From: an uncultured Clostridia bacterium
GTDB taxonomy: Bacteria; Bacillota; Clostridia; TANB77; CAG-508
Reading direction: 5' to 3'
DNA length: 43,570 nt
Assembly (NCBI GenBank): GCA_934122125.1
Contig: CAKOVW010000004.1
Coordinates: forward strand, 1-43,570
The notes under the pieces were generated by a model. That model saw only the letters and a list, made by a program, of their open reading frames with translations, searched no databases and was not told the origin of the DNA. Each line of letters starts with the position of its first letter. Positions within the stretch are counted from its first letter, which is position 1. This document shows, in pieces, positions 26,441 to 34,300 of this stretch. Position numbers and translations under genes: made by a program.

Positions 26441-28000
26441 CTATCTTCTTCTTTTCTTTTTATTTTTCTTCTTTCTAAATTCTTGTTTTTTATTTTCCTC
26501 GATAGCTTCTTGCTTTTTCTCTAGTTCTTGCCTTGCTTTCAACTTTTCGTCAGATTCTTGGATTGAATTAATCCTCTCTTGATATTTTTTGAAGAATTTG
26601 CTTTTTGCTCTTTCATCTTTCTTTTTAGTTTTTCTCATGTTGTCGTTTTTCTTTTCAGTTTTTAATGACTTTTTAGCTTCTTTTAATCTGTCATTTAATA
26701 ATACATATTTAGTATCATTTTGCATATCTTTAAATTTTAAATCATCGCATATTAATTGAATGATTGATGCTGCTATAGCATCTGGATTATGGCGTATACG
26801 GTCGCCTACTATGTATGATAAATCCCTTTGCATTAAGTATACATCTTGTTCTTTTGCTTTTGCTGTGTCTATTTGTACAAGTTCTTGTCCTTGCATATTA
26901 TATTTTCTAACATACTCTGGAATTAGTTCTCCTGTATCATATATACAATATTTTATAACTCCTTTACCTGCATGGTCGTTTATTGCCTTAATATGATCTG
27001 ATAAAGTATAGTTATCTGTTTGACCTGTTGTTGTCATTATATTGCTTACATATATTTTAAATGCTTTACTTTCTTTTATTGCTTTTGCTACTCCATTTAC
27101 TAAAAGGTTTGGAATAACATTAGTGTATAGACTACCTGGTCCAATAACAATTGCATCTGCTTCTTCTATAGCTTCTACTACTCCTGGAGCCACTTTACAG
27201 TTTGTTGGATTTATAAATATACGATTTATTTTACTAGTTTTTGAATTTACTATATCTGGAATTTTATCTCTGCTTCTTATTATAGTTCCATCTTCTAGTT
27301 CTGCACAGATTTGTATTGGTTCTAATGTTACAGGAAGTACTCTTCCTGTAATATTTAACACATTTTTGGTTTGCTCAACAGATTTTGCAAAATCTCCATA
27401 AAGTTCTTTCATCCCTAGTAAATATATATCGCCAAAGGATAAGTTGGTTAATCTTCCTCTGTTAAAAGTGATATTCATTATTTTTTCCATTGTTTCTTCA
27501 TCTTTTGCGAGAGCAACTAAACTTTCTTTTATGTCATCTAATGGCATTGTTCCTAATTCTCTTCTTGATTCTGGTATAATTTCTCCATAATCTGATACTG
27601 TAACAATAGCTGTTAAATTATCTGTGTAGTTTTTTAACCCTTTTAGAACTGAATTTAGACCTGTTCCTCCACCTATCGCTACTATCTTTGGTCCTTGGTC
27701 ATATATTTTTTTGTTGTATATTAAAGTGTTAACTTTAGCATTTTGATTTTCAATTCTATTGTCTGTTTCTTGTACCAATAACTCTAATGTTCTTTTTTGC
27801 ATATGTATAATACCCAAAATTACAAATACAAATCCAACAACAAAACATGCTATAATTTTAGCAAGTGGCCAAAAATCAAGTCTTTCTGATGTTAAAATAT
27901 TTGCCATTCCATAGCATGCTAATACCATTCCTATCAAAACTAATAATATCCATCTTTTCATTTTAGTGCTATTACTAAACCATTTAAAAAAACCTTTCAT
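26441..28000 (-). CDS. YvcK/GluP-like (CofD-like) regulator with N-terminal membrane segments and basic tail
   Basis: YvcK-type proteins bind UDP-sugars and are needed for cell wall and gluconeogenic growth control. This 519-residue form starts with two membrane segments (about 15-35 and 40-62), followed by the Rossmann-like domain (VAIGGGTGLNSVLKGLK at about 108-123, TVSDYG, GTMPLDDIKESL, VIGPGSLYTNVIPNLLV at about 288-304, IMTTTGQTDNY). The last ~70 residues (from about 445) are very rich in Lys, Arg and Glu and look disordered or coiled. Membrane-bound YvcK variants occur in Clostridia. It starts right after murB (3-nt gap) with its ribosome binding site in murB. The usual neighbours rapZ and whiA are not here. 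Confidence 0.85.
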   Translation of the reverse strand: MKGFFKWFSNSTKMKRWILLVLIGMVLACYGMANILTSERLDFWPLAKIIACFVVGFVFVILGIIHMQKRTLELLVQETDNRIENQNAKVNTLIYNKKIYDQGPKIVAIGGGTGLNSVLKGLKNYTDNLTAIVTVSDYGEIIPESRRELGTMPLDDIKESLVALAKDEETMEKIMNITFNRGRLTNLSFGDIYLLGMKELYGDFAKSVEQTKNVLNITGRVLPVTLEPIQICAELEDGTIIRSRDKIPDIVNSKTSKINRIFINPTNCKVAPGVVEAIEEADAIVIGPGSLYTNVIPNLLVNGVAKAIKESKAFKIYVSNIMTTTGQTDNYTLSDHIKAINDHAGKGVIKYCIYDTGELIPEYVRKYNMQGQELVQIDTAKAKEQDVYLMQRDLSYIVGDRIRHNPDAIAASIIQLICDDLKFKDMQNDTKYVLLNDRLKEAKKSLKTEKKNDNMRKTKKKDERAKSKFFKKYQERINSIQESDEKLKARQELEKKQEAIEENKKQEFRKKKNKKKRRR

Positions 28001-28003
28001 TAC

Positions 28004-28924
28004 TTAAATCCCTTCTCCTAATAATTCAATTTCTAATTCAATTTGTTTACCTGTTTTTTCTAATACTACTTGTTTTACATGATTTACAACATTTAAAACA
28101 TCTTGTGCTGTAGCATTGCCTATATTAACTATAAAGCCTGCGTGTAACATTGACACTTGTGCTCCTCCTGAGGTATATCCCTTTAGTCCACATTCATCAA
28201 TTAATTTTGCTGTAATAAAATCTGAGCCTCTCTTAAATGTACTTCCCGCTGATGGAAAGTTTAATGGTTGCTTTTCTTTTCTACTTTGAGCATATTCATC
28301 CATTTTCGCTTTTATTTCGTTTTTATCTCCATATGGTAATTCTAAAGTTGTTTTTATTACAATTTCTTTTGAATTTACAAACCTACTATGGCGATATGAA
28401 AAATCGCATTTTTCATTTGTAATAGTTGTAATTTTTCCATCTTTTGTTAATATAGTTACATCTTTTACAATGTCTTTCATTTCTCCGCCATATGCTCCTG
28501 CATTCATTCGTATTGCTCCACCAATACTACCAGGAATCCCTGCCGCAAATTCAAAACCTGTTATGCTTTGCTTTAGTAGAACTTGTGCTAACATGCCAAG
28601 CATAACACCAGCTTTCACCTCTATTATAGCGCTTTTTTCTTGTTTTATATTTATTTCTTTTAAGTCTATTTGTAATACAATTCCTCTTATTCCTTTATCT
28701 GATACTAATACATTGCTTCCATTTCCTAAAACGGTAACTTCTATTTTATTTTCATTTGCAAATTTTACAACATATTTTATCTCTTCTATGTTTTTTGCAA
28801 CAACAAATATGTCTGCATTTCCACCAATTTTAAAGTTTGTATGCTTATTCATTGGCTCATCTATTTTTACTGTTCCTTGCTTAATTTCATTTGTTAATAA
28901 GTCATAGATTTTTTGTTTTTCCAA
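28004..28924 (-). CDS. murB: UDP-N-acetylenolpyruvoylglucosamine reductase
   Basis: MurB reduces UDP-GlcNAc-enolpyruvate to UDP-MurNAc in peptidoglycan synthesis, using FAD and NADPH. The 306-residue protein is full length. FAD-binding elements are VLGNGSNVLVSD at about 61-72 and AAGIPGSIGGAIRMNAGAYGGEM at about 124-146. The active site shows SYRHSRF at about 177-183 and the serine in PSAGSTFKRG at about 228-237; the C-terminal glutamate is in QIELEIELLG. Start codon is TTG with AGGAGG eight bases upstream. It heads the murB-yvcK-debranching enzyme-ruvC-holA run. Confidence 0.96.
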   Translation of the reverse strand: MEKQKIYDLLTNEIKQGTVKIDEPMNKHTNFKIGGNADIFVVAKNIEEIKYVVKFANENKIEVTVLGNGSNVLVSDKGIRGIVLQIDLKEINIKQEKSAIIEVKAGVMLGMLAQVLLKQSITGFEFAAGIPGSIGGAIRMNAGAYGGEMKDIVKDVTILTKDGKITTITNEKCDFSYRHSRFVNSKEIVIKTTLELPYGDKNEIKAKMDEYAQSRKEKQPLNFPSAGSTFKRGSDFITAKLIDECGLKGYTSGGAQVSMLHAGFIVNIGNATAQDVLNVVNHVKQVVLEKTGKQIELEIELLGEGI

Positions 28925-28955
28925 ATATTATTCCTCCTTTGACTTTTACTTCTAA

Positions 28956-28984
28956 ATTTTATCATTTTTGAGTATATATTACAA
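28956..28984 (-). promoter_or_regulatory. Promoter of the murB run
   Basis: On the minus strand TTGTAA (28979-28984) and TAAAAT (28956-28961) are 17 nt apart. It lies about 32 nt before the murB TTG start. Confidence 0.65.
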
Positions 28985-29037
28985 GATATATTTTTTAAAA
29001 AAATATATTCGATTTTATTAAAAATTTATCAAAATTA

Positions 29038-29065
29038 TTGCAAAATTTGTAGAATAATGTATAAT
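29038..29065 (+). promoter_or_regulatory. Promoter of the TM2-domain gene
   Basis: TTGCAA (29038-29043) and a perfect TATAAT (29060-29065) are 16 nt apart. It shares sequence (ATTATTGCAAAA, AATGTATAAT, TTAGATTA) with the region before the VWA gene at 30236-30304. Confidence 0.65.
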
Positions 29066-29097
29066 TAGATTATAGTTAATATTAAGGAGGAATTATT

Positions 29098-29478
29098 ATG
29101 TTCTGTAAACAATGTGGAAAGCCAATTGATGATGGAGAAGAACTTTGTGAAGATTGCAAAAGTGTTGCTAATAATAGCTCTAACACTCATACTTCTTCTG
29201 ATGAAGTAAAAGAACCTATCAATAATGGAAAAACATCATTTAATCCCAATGCTAAGTCAAAAATAGCAGCTGGTTTATTAGGTATATTTTTAGGAGCTTT
29301 TGGGGTTCACAATTTTTATTTAGGATATACTGGAAAAGCTGTTGCTCAATTATTAATTACAATTTTAAGTTGTGGTATATTATCTTTTGTTTCAGGAATT
29401 TGGGGACTTATTGAAGGTATTTTAATTTTAACAGGAAGTATTCCTGTTGACGCAGATGGAAATGAATTAAGGGATTAA
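29098..29478 (+). CDS. TM2-domain membrane protein with N-terminal zinc ribbon
   Basis: A 126-residue protein. The N-terminus has a zinc ribbon of four cysteines (CKQCG...CEDC, about 3-20). A polar linker follows, and the C-terminal TM2 domain covers about 55-115 (KSKIAAGLLGIFLGAFGVHNFYLGYTGKAVAQLLI, with the family's D/N-F-Y-L-G motif, then a second segment ending in GLIEGILIL). The role is unknown; TM2 proteins of bacteria are poorly studied. AGGAGG precedes the ATG. It is followed in 5 nt by a DUF2752 gene, and these two recur together in Firmicutes. Zinc binding is inferred from the cysteines. Confidence 0.9.
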   Translation: MFCKQCGKPIDDGEELCEDCKSVANNSSNTHTSSDEVKEPINNGKTSFNPNAKSKIAAGLLGIFLGAFGVHNFYLGYTGKAVAQLLITILSCGILSFVSGIWGLIEGILILTGSIPVDADGNELRD

Positions 29479-29483
29479 TTTGA

Positions 29484-29843
29484 ATGAATAGAATAAAAAA
29501 TTTTATAATATTAATAGTATTGATAATTTTTTTATATATAATAGCTATTCTACCAGTAACTTGCATTTTAAAATCAGTTACTGGTATTTTATGCCCTGCT
29601 TGTGGTATGACAAGAGCATTTGGGGCAATAATGCATTTTGAATTTTCTAAAGCTACCTATTTTAATATTTTAAGTATTCCATTATTTATTTTTATACCTT
29701 ATTTTATTTTTAGATTAGTTATTGATTTAATAAAAAATAGGTTTGTATTTATTCCTAATTTACTTAACTTTTTTAAAAATTATTACTGGTTATTTTTAAT
29801 ATTGATATTTGTTAGCTTTATTTTTAACAATTTGAAATTTTGA
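29484..29843 (+). CDS. DUF2752 membrane protein
   Basis: A 119-residue membrane protein with an N-terminal segment (about 6-24) and two C-terminal segments (about 64-82 and 95-116). The hallmark CPACGMTRA is at about 36-44, matching the DUF2752 pattern C-P-x-C-G-x-T-R. The function is unknown. AAGGGA lies nine bases before the ATG, overlapping the end of the TM2 gene, so both come from one mRNA. It ends in a strong hairpin terminator. Confidence 0.9.
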   Translation: MNRIKNFIILIVLIIFLYIIAILPVTCILKSVTGILCPACGMTRAFGAIMHFEFSKATYFNILSIPLFIFIPYFIFRLVIDLIKNRFVFIPNLLNFFKNYYWLFLILIFVSFIFNNLKF

Positions 29844-29859
29844 ATTTTTTATACAATAG

Positions 29860-29896
29860 AAAAGAACTAACTTTAATGTGTAAAGTTAGCTCTTTT
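29860..29896. terminator. Bidirectional terminator after DUF2752
   Basis: Arms AAAAGAACTAACTTTA (29860-29875) and TAAAGTTAGCTCTTTT (29881-29896), one mismatch and a 5-nt loop, with a T-rich run on the right. It also ends the convergent small membrane gene at 29909. Confidence 0.85.
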
Positions 29897-29908
29897 GTTT
29901 TGTAAATG

Positions 29909-30160
29909 TTAAATTTTTGAAAGTATTGAAAATACAAAATAACTAAGTATTGTTGCTGCTGAAACAATTATAGAACCCATTTCAAATGCTCTAGAACCTT
30001 TTTCAGCTTTTTCTTTTTCTGATACGTCTTTGTCATATGTTGAGATTATAGCTATTATAATTCCTACAATTGCTATTGCAAATGATGGTAATAATAAATT
30101 ATGAAAGAAAGACATTATAACAGATACTATACTTACAATAAAAGAAACTATTCCTAACAT
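29909..30160 (-). CDS. Small membrane protein of unknown function
   Basis: An 83-residue protein with two or three membrane segments (about 4-22, 23-42 and 62-80) separated by a charged loop (STYDKDVSEKEKAEKGSRAFEMG). GAAGGAGG precedes the ATG at good spacing, which supports a real gene. It lies in an antisense orientation between two plus-strand genes and ends at a shared terminator. I do not recognise the family. Confidence 0.7.
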   Translation of the reverse strand: MLGIVSFIVSIVSVIMSFFHNLLLPSFAIAIVGIIIAIISTYDKDVSEKEKAEKGSRAFEMGSIIVSAATILSYFVFSILSKI

Positions 30161-30263
30161 AATTTTCCTCCTTCTTTTGTGTTTATTTATATGGATTATA
30201 TCATTACTATTTTATTTTTACAATCTTTTCTACAAATTATTGCAAAAATTTTTATACATTAAA

Positions 30264-30292
30264 TTGAATAAAAATAAATTTTAATGTATAAT
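30264..30292 (+). promoter_or_regulatory. Promoter of the VWA surface protein
   Basis: TTGAAT (30264-30269) and TATAAT (30287-30292) are 17 nt apart. It lies 35 nt before the ATG. Upstream elements resemble those before the TM2 gene. Confidence 0.65.
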
Positions 30293-30327
30293 AAATATTA
30301 GATTAAGAATATGGAGGATATATAATT

Positions 30328-31770
30328 ATGAAAATTAAAATTTTTAGCATTTTACTTGCTTTTATCTTATTATTTTCTATTTTTAGTACTTCTTTTGCGG
30401 CTACAGTAAGTGCTAGTAAAACAACTATGAGTGTAGTTGATAAAAGCATTTGTGAAATTAATTTAAATGATATTGGTAAATTTACCAAAGAGCTTACAAA
30501 TTTTGATGCTAATAAAAAAGAGGCTACTTTAACATTAACTTTAAAAAACATTGCTCAAAAAGAAAATATCACAAAGCCTGTTGAGGTGTTTCTTATTTTA
30601 GATAATTCCAATAGTATGACTTCAACTTATCAAGGAAAAGCTAAAAAACAATATGTTGTTGAAACAGCTACAGCCTTTGTTGATTCACTATTTGATTATT
30701 TTGAAAATGCCAAAGTTGGTATAGTTAGTTTTTCAAGTATAGATACTACTACTTCTAGTGGTTCTGGGCTTTCTTTAGGTACAGAAAATGATGCTAAATT
30801 ATTGCTAGATTTATCTAGTTCTGAAGAAACTATAAAAAATACAATTACAAATTATGCCGAAAATAAAGGGCCATATACTAATATTGAAGCTGGTTTATCT
30901 ATTGCAGAAAAAAACTTTACAACTAGCACAGATTCAGAAAAGTATGTTATATTAATTTCAGATGGTGTTCCTAATCTTTGTTTGAACACTTCTTCTACTT
31001 TAACATATTCTGGCGTAGTTGCTACAAATACAAAAAATAAATTGATTGAAATGAAGAATAAAGGTTATAATATTTTTTCTGTTTTAATGGGCTTAGCAGA
31101 AAGTAATACTCCAAATCCATCTGCTCCAACAATAAGTGATGGTTCAAGACATATGACTTATCGTGAACTTGCAGAAGAAATATTTGGAACTACTGCAAAT
31201 CCTACTGCTGGTGATTTTTATTATATAGATTACAATAGTTTGTCTACTACTGTAAACACAAATATTTATGATAAAATTACTTATGTTAAAGATAACAGCT
31301 TAAATAATGTTGTTATAAAAGATTATTTTCCAAAGGAAATTATTGAAAACTTTAATTTTGAATATGTAGAATCACCTAATATTGGTAACGTTTCTACAAA
31401 AATTGATACTTCTGATAACAGTATTACATGGGAAATAGAACTATTAAAAGAAGGTGAAGTTGCTACTTTAAGCTATAAGCTAACACTAAAAAATGAATAT
31501 AATGAAGAAATAGTTGATAAAATTCTTCCTACTAATACTAAGGTAGATATAAGTTTTGAAACTATTGATGGAAAAGGTAATGCTTTTTCAGATGTTTCTC
31601 CAAAAGTTAAGTTAGTAGTCAATAATGATATAAAAATTCCTGATAATACTATTTCTAAAGATCCTATTCCTCAAACTGGAATTTATAATGTATTATTTGT
31701 AACATTGATTAGTATAGCTGTTGTATTTGTTATTATAAAAATTAAACGTTTAAATGAACTAAAGAAATAA
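30328..31770 (+). CDS. VWA-domain cell-surface protein with sortase-like IPQTG motif
   Basis: A 480-residue surface protein. A signal peptide (about 1-25, ending near SFAATVSA) is followed by a von Willebrand A domain at about 80-270. The MIDAS motif D-N-S-N-S sits in LILDNSNSM at about 90-98, and other elements include GIVSFSS, and YVILISDGVPN at about 208-218. After it comes a beta-rich region like the stalk of Gram-positive adhesins (NNVVIKDYFPKEIIENF, ITWEIELLKEGEVATLSYKL). The C-terminus has PIPQTG, a hydrophobic segment and a Lys-rich tail, the layout of a sortase substrate with Ile instead of Leu. It likely is an adhesin or pilus-type protein. No sortase is in the window. Confidence 0.85.
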   Translation: MKIKIFSILLAFILLFSIFSTSFAATVSASKTTMSVVDKSICEINLNDIGKFTKELTNFDANKKEATLTLTLKNIAQKENITKPVEVFLILDNSNSMTSTYQGKAKKQYVVETATAFVDSLFDYFENAKVGIVSFSSIDTTTSSGSGLSLGTENDAKLLLDLSSSEETIKNTITNYAENKGPYTNIEAGLSIAEKNFTTSTDSEKYVILISDGVPNLCLNTSSTLTYSGVVATNTKNKLIEMKNKGYNIFSVLMGLAESNTPNPSAPTISDGSRHMTYRELAEEIFGTTANPTAGDFYYIDYNSLSTTVNTNIYDKITYVKDNSLNNVVIKDYFPKEIIENFNFEYVESPNIGNVSTKIDTSDNSITWEIELLKEGEVATLSYKLTLKNEYNEEIVDKILPTNTKVDISFETIDGKGNAFSDVSPKVKLVVNNDIKIPDNTISKDPIPQTGIYNVLFVTLISIAVVFVIIKIKRLNELKK

Positions 31771-31775
31771 AACAT

Positions 31776-31808
31776 AAAAAATCCAACTCGCAATGAGTTG
31801 GATTTTTT
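31776..31808. terminator. Bidirectional terminator between VWA gene and aldolase
   Basis: Arms AAAAAATCCAACTC (31776-31789) and GAGTTGGATTTTTT (31795-31808) pair perfectly with a 5-nt loop. T runs exist on both strands, so it serves both convergent genes. Confidence 0.92.
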
Positions 31809-31812
31809 TATT

Positions 31813-32700
31813 TTAGGTAATTGATGCATTATATATTTTTACAATTACATCATTTAATTTTTGGTCAAATTCTTCTTGTGTTTGGTGAACATTTAAGTCT
31901 TGTAGCAATGCTCTTGAAAAACTTGCTATCATTTTGTTATTTTTTGCAAGTAACTCTACTGCTTCTTCTATGTCATATCCGCCTGATAAAGCTACTATTC
32001 TTACAACACAGCTATAATTATATAAGTCAAGATAATGATTAGCTATAGTTGGAATTGTGAATTTGAACATTATTTTCTTACTCTCATCCCAAGCATCTAA
32101 TTGTTTTTTTATTTCTTCTTTTAATATTTCTTCGCATTTTTCTTTTTCTGGTGCATTTATATCAACTTCTGGTTCGATAATTGGAACTAAGCCTGCATCA
32201 CAAATTCTTTCTGCTAATTCAAATTGTTGTTTAACAATTGCTTTTATTCCTTCTTCATTTGGTTCATATATAACTGATCTCATTTTTGTTCCAAAAACAT
32301 TTTTCTCGTTTGCTTCTCTTAGTTCTTCGTCAAGTTCTGGTATTTCTTTCATTAATTTTACACCATTTGCTTGTTCTGCTAACCCCTTATCAACTTTTAA
32401 AAATGAAACAATTTGTTTTTCATTCCATAAATAATCTGCTGTATATTGGTCATTTACTTTTGAAAGCATTGTTTTTTCAAATAATATTGCTCCTATTATA
32501 TGGTCATTTGTAAATGCTTTACTTGTAAATACTCTTTTTCTCATTTCATGTATCAAGTTAAACATTTCTTCTTCTGAGCTATATTCATTTTCTTCTATTC
32601 CATAATTTTTTAGAGTTTTGCTACTACTTCCGCCACTTTGGTCTAGTGCTGCTATAAAGCCTGGTTTATTTTTCATAATTTCAAACATTTTCTCATTCAT
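31813..32700 (-). CDS. fda: Class I fructose-1,6-bisphosphate aldolase
   Basis: This enzyme splits fructose-1,6-bisphosphate into DHAP and GAP by a Schiff-base mechanism, without metal. The 295-residue protein matches the Staphylococcus-type Fda: FIAALDQSGGSSSKTL at about 15-30, the EYSSEEEMFNLIHEMR segment, VPIIEPEVDI at about 172-181 and the Schiff-base region KIMFKFTIP at about 208-216. This complements the downstream glycolytic enzymes encoded at 32978-39050. It lies 26 nt after tRNA-Gln, on the same strand. The ribosome binding site AAGGTAGG is moderate. Confidence 0.95.
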   Translation of the reverse strand: MNEKMFEIMKNKPGFIAALDQSGGSSSKTLKNYGIEENEYSSEEEMFNLIHEMRKRVFTSKAFTNDHIIGAILFEKTMLSKVNDQYTADYLWNEKQIVSFLKVDKGLAEQANGVKLMKEIPELDEELREANEKNVFGTKMRSVIYEPNEEGIKAIVKQQFELAERICDAGLVPIIEPEVDINAPEKEKCEEILKEEIKKQLDAWDESKKIMFKFTIPTIANHYLDLYNYSCVVRIVALSGGYDIEEAVELLAKNNKMIASFSRALLQDLNVHQTQEEFDQKLNDVIVKIYNASIT

Positions 32701-32726
32701 TTTTATTACCTACCTTTTTATAATAT

Positions 32727-32801
32727 TGGTTGGGGTACTGTGATTCGAACACAGGAATGTCGGAGTCAGAGTCCGATGCCTTACCGCTTGGCGATACCCC
32801 A
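32727..32801 (-). tRNA. tRNA-Gln (anticodon CTG), CCA encoded
   Basis: The 75-nt cloverleaf is complete. Acceptor TGGGGTA pairs with TACCCCA, D stem GCC/GGC, anticodon stem TCGGA/TCCGA with loop CTCTGAC (anticodon CTG, reads CAG), and T arm CTGTG-TTCGAAT-CACAG. Discriminator A is followed by encoded CCA. The gene sits between eno and fda. Its first ~17 bases and flank are repeated 122 nt upstream. Confidence 0.97.
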
Positions 32802-32927
32802 GAATATTTTAAATTTTAGTCACGAGTAAGTTTACTTACCAGCGACTCGCTATCGCTCCCTGCATACTGATGCTGTAACTCAGCTAAAGCTTCGAACAGC
32901 CACAGCAGCTTGGCGATACCCCAGAAT
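32786..32927. repeat. 20-bp direct repeat of the tRNA-Gln 5' end around a structured insert
   Basis: Positions 32786-32805 and 32908-32927 are identical over 20 bases, covering the tRNA 5' end plus flank. Between them lie about 102 bases, richer in G+C than the surroundings, with several small inverted repeats: GTAAG/CTTAC (about 32827-32840), AGCGA/TCGCT (about 32841-32857) and TGCTGT/ACAGCA (about 32870-32907). There is no open reading frame of note. The upstream copy of the tRNA 5' end is not a complete tRNA. It may be an insertion or a duplication remnant. Confidence 0.7.
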
Positions 32928-32935
32928 TTATGTAG

Positions 32936-32970
32936 TAGTGTGAAAAATACCAAATGTATTTTTCACACTA
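32936..32970 (-). terminator. Hairpin after enolase
   Basis: Perfect 15-bp arms 32936-32950 and 32956-32970 with a 5-nt loop lie just past the eno stop. T-rich bases lie within the stem, but no T run follows on the minus strand, so it may stabilise mRNA as well as terminate. Confidence 0.6.
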
Positions 32971-32977
32971 AGTAACA

Positions 32978-34279
32978 TTATTTTATAGCTTTGCGTCCTC
33001 TAAATACTGCTACATCTCCTAATTCTGCTTCAATATTCAATAGTCTGTTATATTTAGCAACTCTATCTGTTCTGCATGGTGCACCAGTTTTAATTTGTCC
33101 TGCATTTGTTGCAACTGCAACATCAGCTAATGTTGTGTCTTCTGTTTCACCACTTCTATGTGATACAACTGCTGTATATCCATTTCTCTTTGCTAGTTCA
33201 ATTGCATCTAATGTTTCTGTTAATGTTCCAATTTGGTTTAATTTAATTAATATACTATTTGCTGTGTTGTTGTCAATTCCTTTTTGTAATCTCTTCATAT
33301 TTGTTACAAATAAGTCATCTCCTACTAATTGAACTTTTTTTCCAATACGTTCAGTTAGTTTTTTCCAGCTCTCCCAGTCTTCTTCTGCTAATCCATCTTC
33401 AATTGAGATTATAGGATATTTTTCTGCTAATTCAACTATAAAGTCTATCATTTGGTCTTTTGTTTTGAATTCATCTGTTTTCCAGAAGTAATATCCGTCT
33501 TTTCCTATCTTTTTAGCTTCATCAAACATTTCTGTTGCCGCAACGTCTAAAGCTAAGCAAACGTCTTCTACTGGTTTATATCCAGCTTGTTTGATTGCTT
33601 CTATAATTAATTCTACTGCTTCTTCTTCGCTTCCTAAGTTTGGAGCAAATCCACCTTCATCTCCAACACCTGTTGAATATCCTTTTGATTTTAATACTTT
33701 CTTTAAGTTATGGTATACTTCTACACCCATTTTCATGCATTCACTAAATGTTTTAGCTCCAACTGGCATAATCATAAATTCTTGTACACTTAAAGAGCTG
33801 TCAGCGTGTTTTCCCCCGTTCATAATGTTCATCATTGGAACTGGTAGTTCTTTTGCATTTACTCCTCCAATGTAGTTATATAGGCTCATTCCTAATGAAG
33901 CTGCTGCTGCTTTTGCTACTGCTAAAGAAACTCCAAGCATAGCATTTGCACCTAATTTTCCTTTATTTTCTGTTCCATCAAGTTTAATCATTGTAGCATC
34001 TATTTTAGCTTGCTCATATACGTTCATACCTTCGATTTCTTTGCTAATAACTTTATTTACATTTTCAACTGCTTTTAATACGCCTTTACCTAAATATCTT
34101 TCTTTATCACCATCTCTTAATTCAACTGCTTCAAAACTTCCTGTTGATGCTCCTGATGGAACCATTGCTACTCCTGAAAATCCCCCCTCTGTTACAACTT
34201 CCACTTGTACAGTTGGATTTCCTCTTGAATCTAATACTTCTAATGCTCTTACGCTTTCAATTTCTAAATAATCTTTCAT
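32978..34279 (-). CDS. eno: Enolase
   Basis: Enolase converts 2-phosphoglycerate to phosphoenolpyruvate. The 433-residue protein is full length. Landmarks are ALEVLDSRGNPTV at the N-terminus, GASTG loop at about 43-47, SVQEFMIMPVGA at about 163-174, EDGLAEEDW at about 295-303 (Mg ligands), GDDLFVTN at about 318-325, and the signature IKLNQIGTL and SHRSGETEDT at about 344-376 (catalytic Lys and His). AAAGGAGG precedes the ATG. It is the last gene of gap-pgk-tpiA-gpmI-eno. Confidence 0.98.
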   Translation of the reverse strand: MKDYLEIESVRALEVLDSRGNPTVQVEVVTEGGFSGVAMVPSGASTGSFEAVELRDGDKERYLGKGVLKAVENVNKVISKEIEGMNVYEQAKIDATMIKLDGTENKGKLGANAMLGVSLAVAKAAAASLGMSLYNYIGGVNAKELPVPMMNIMNGGKHADSSLSVQEFMIMPVGAKTFSECMKMGVEVYHNLKKVLKSKGYSTGVGDEGGFAPNLGSEEEAVELIIEAIKQAGYKPVEDVCLALDVAATEMFDEAKKIGKDGYYFWKTDEFKTKDQMIDFIVELAEKYPIISIEDGLAEEDWESWKKLTERIGKKVQLVGDDLFVTNMKRLQKGIDNNTANSILIKLNQIGTLTETLDAIELAKRNGYTAVVSHRSGETEDTTLADVAVATNAGQIKTGAPCRTDRVAKYNRLLNIEAELGDVAVFRGRKAIK

Positions 34280-34300
34280 GATTATCCTCCTTTTTATATG

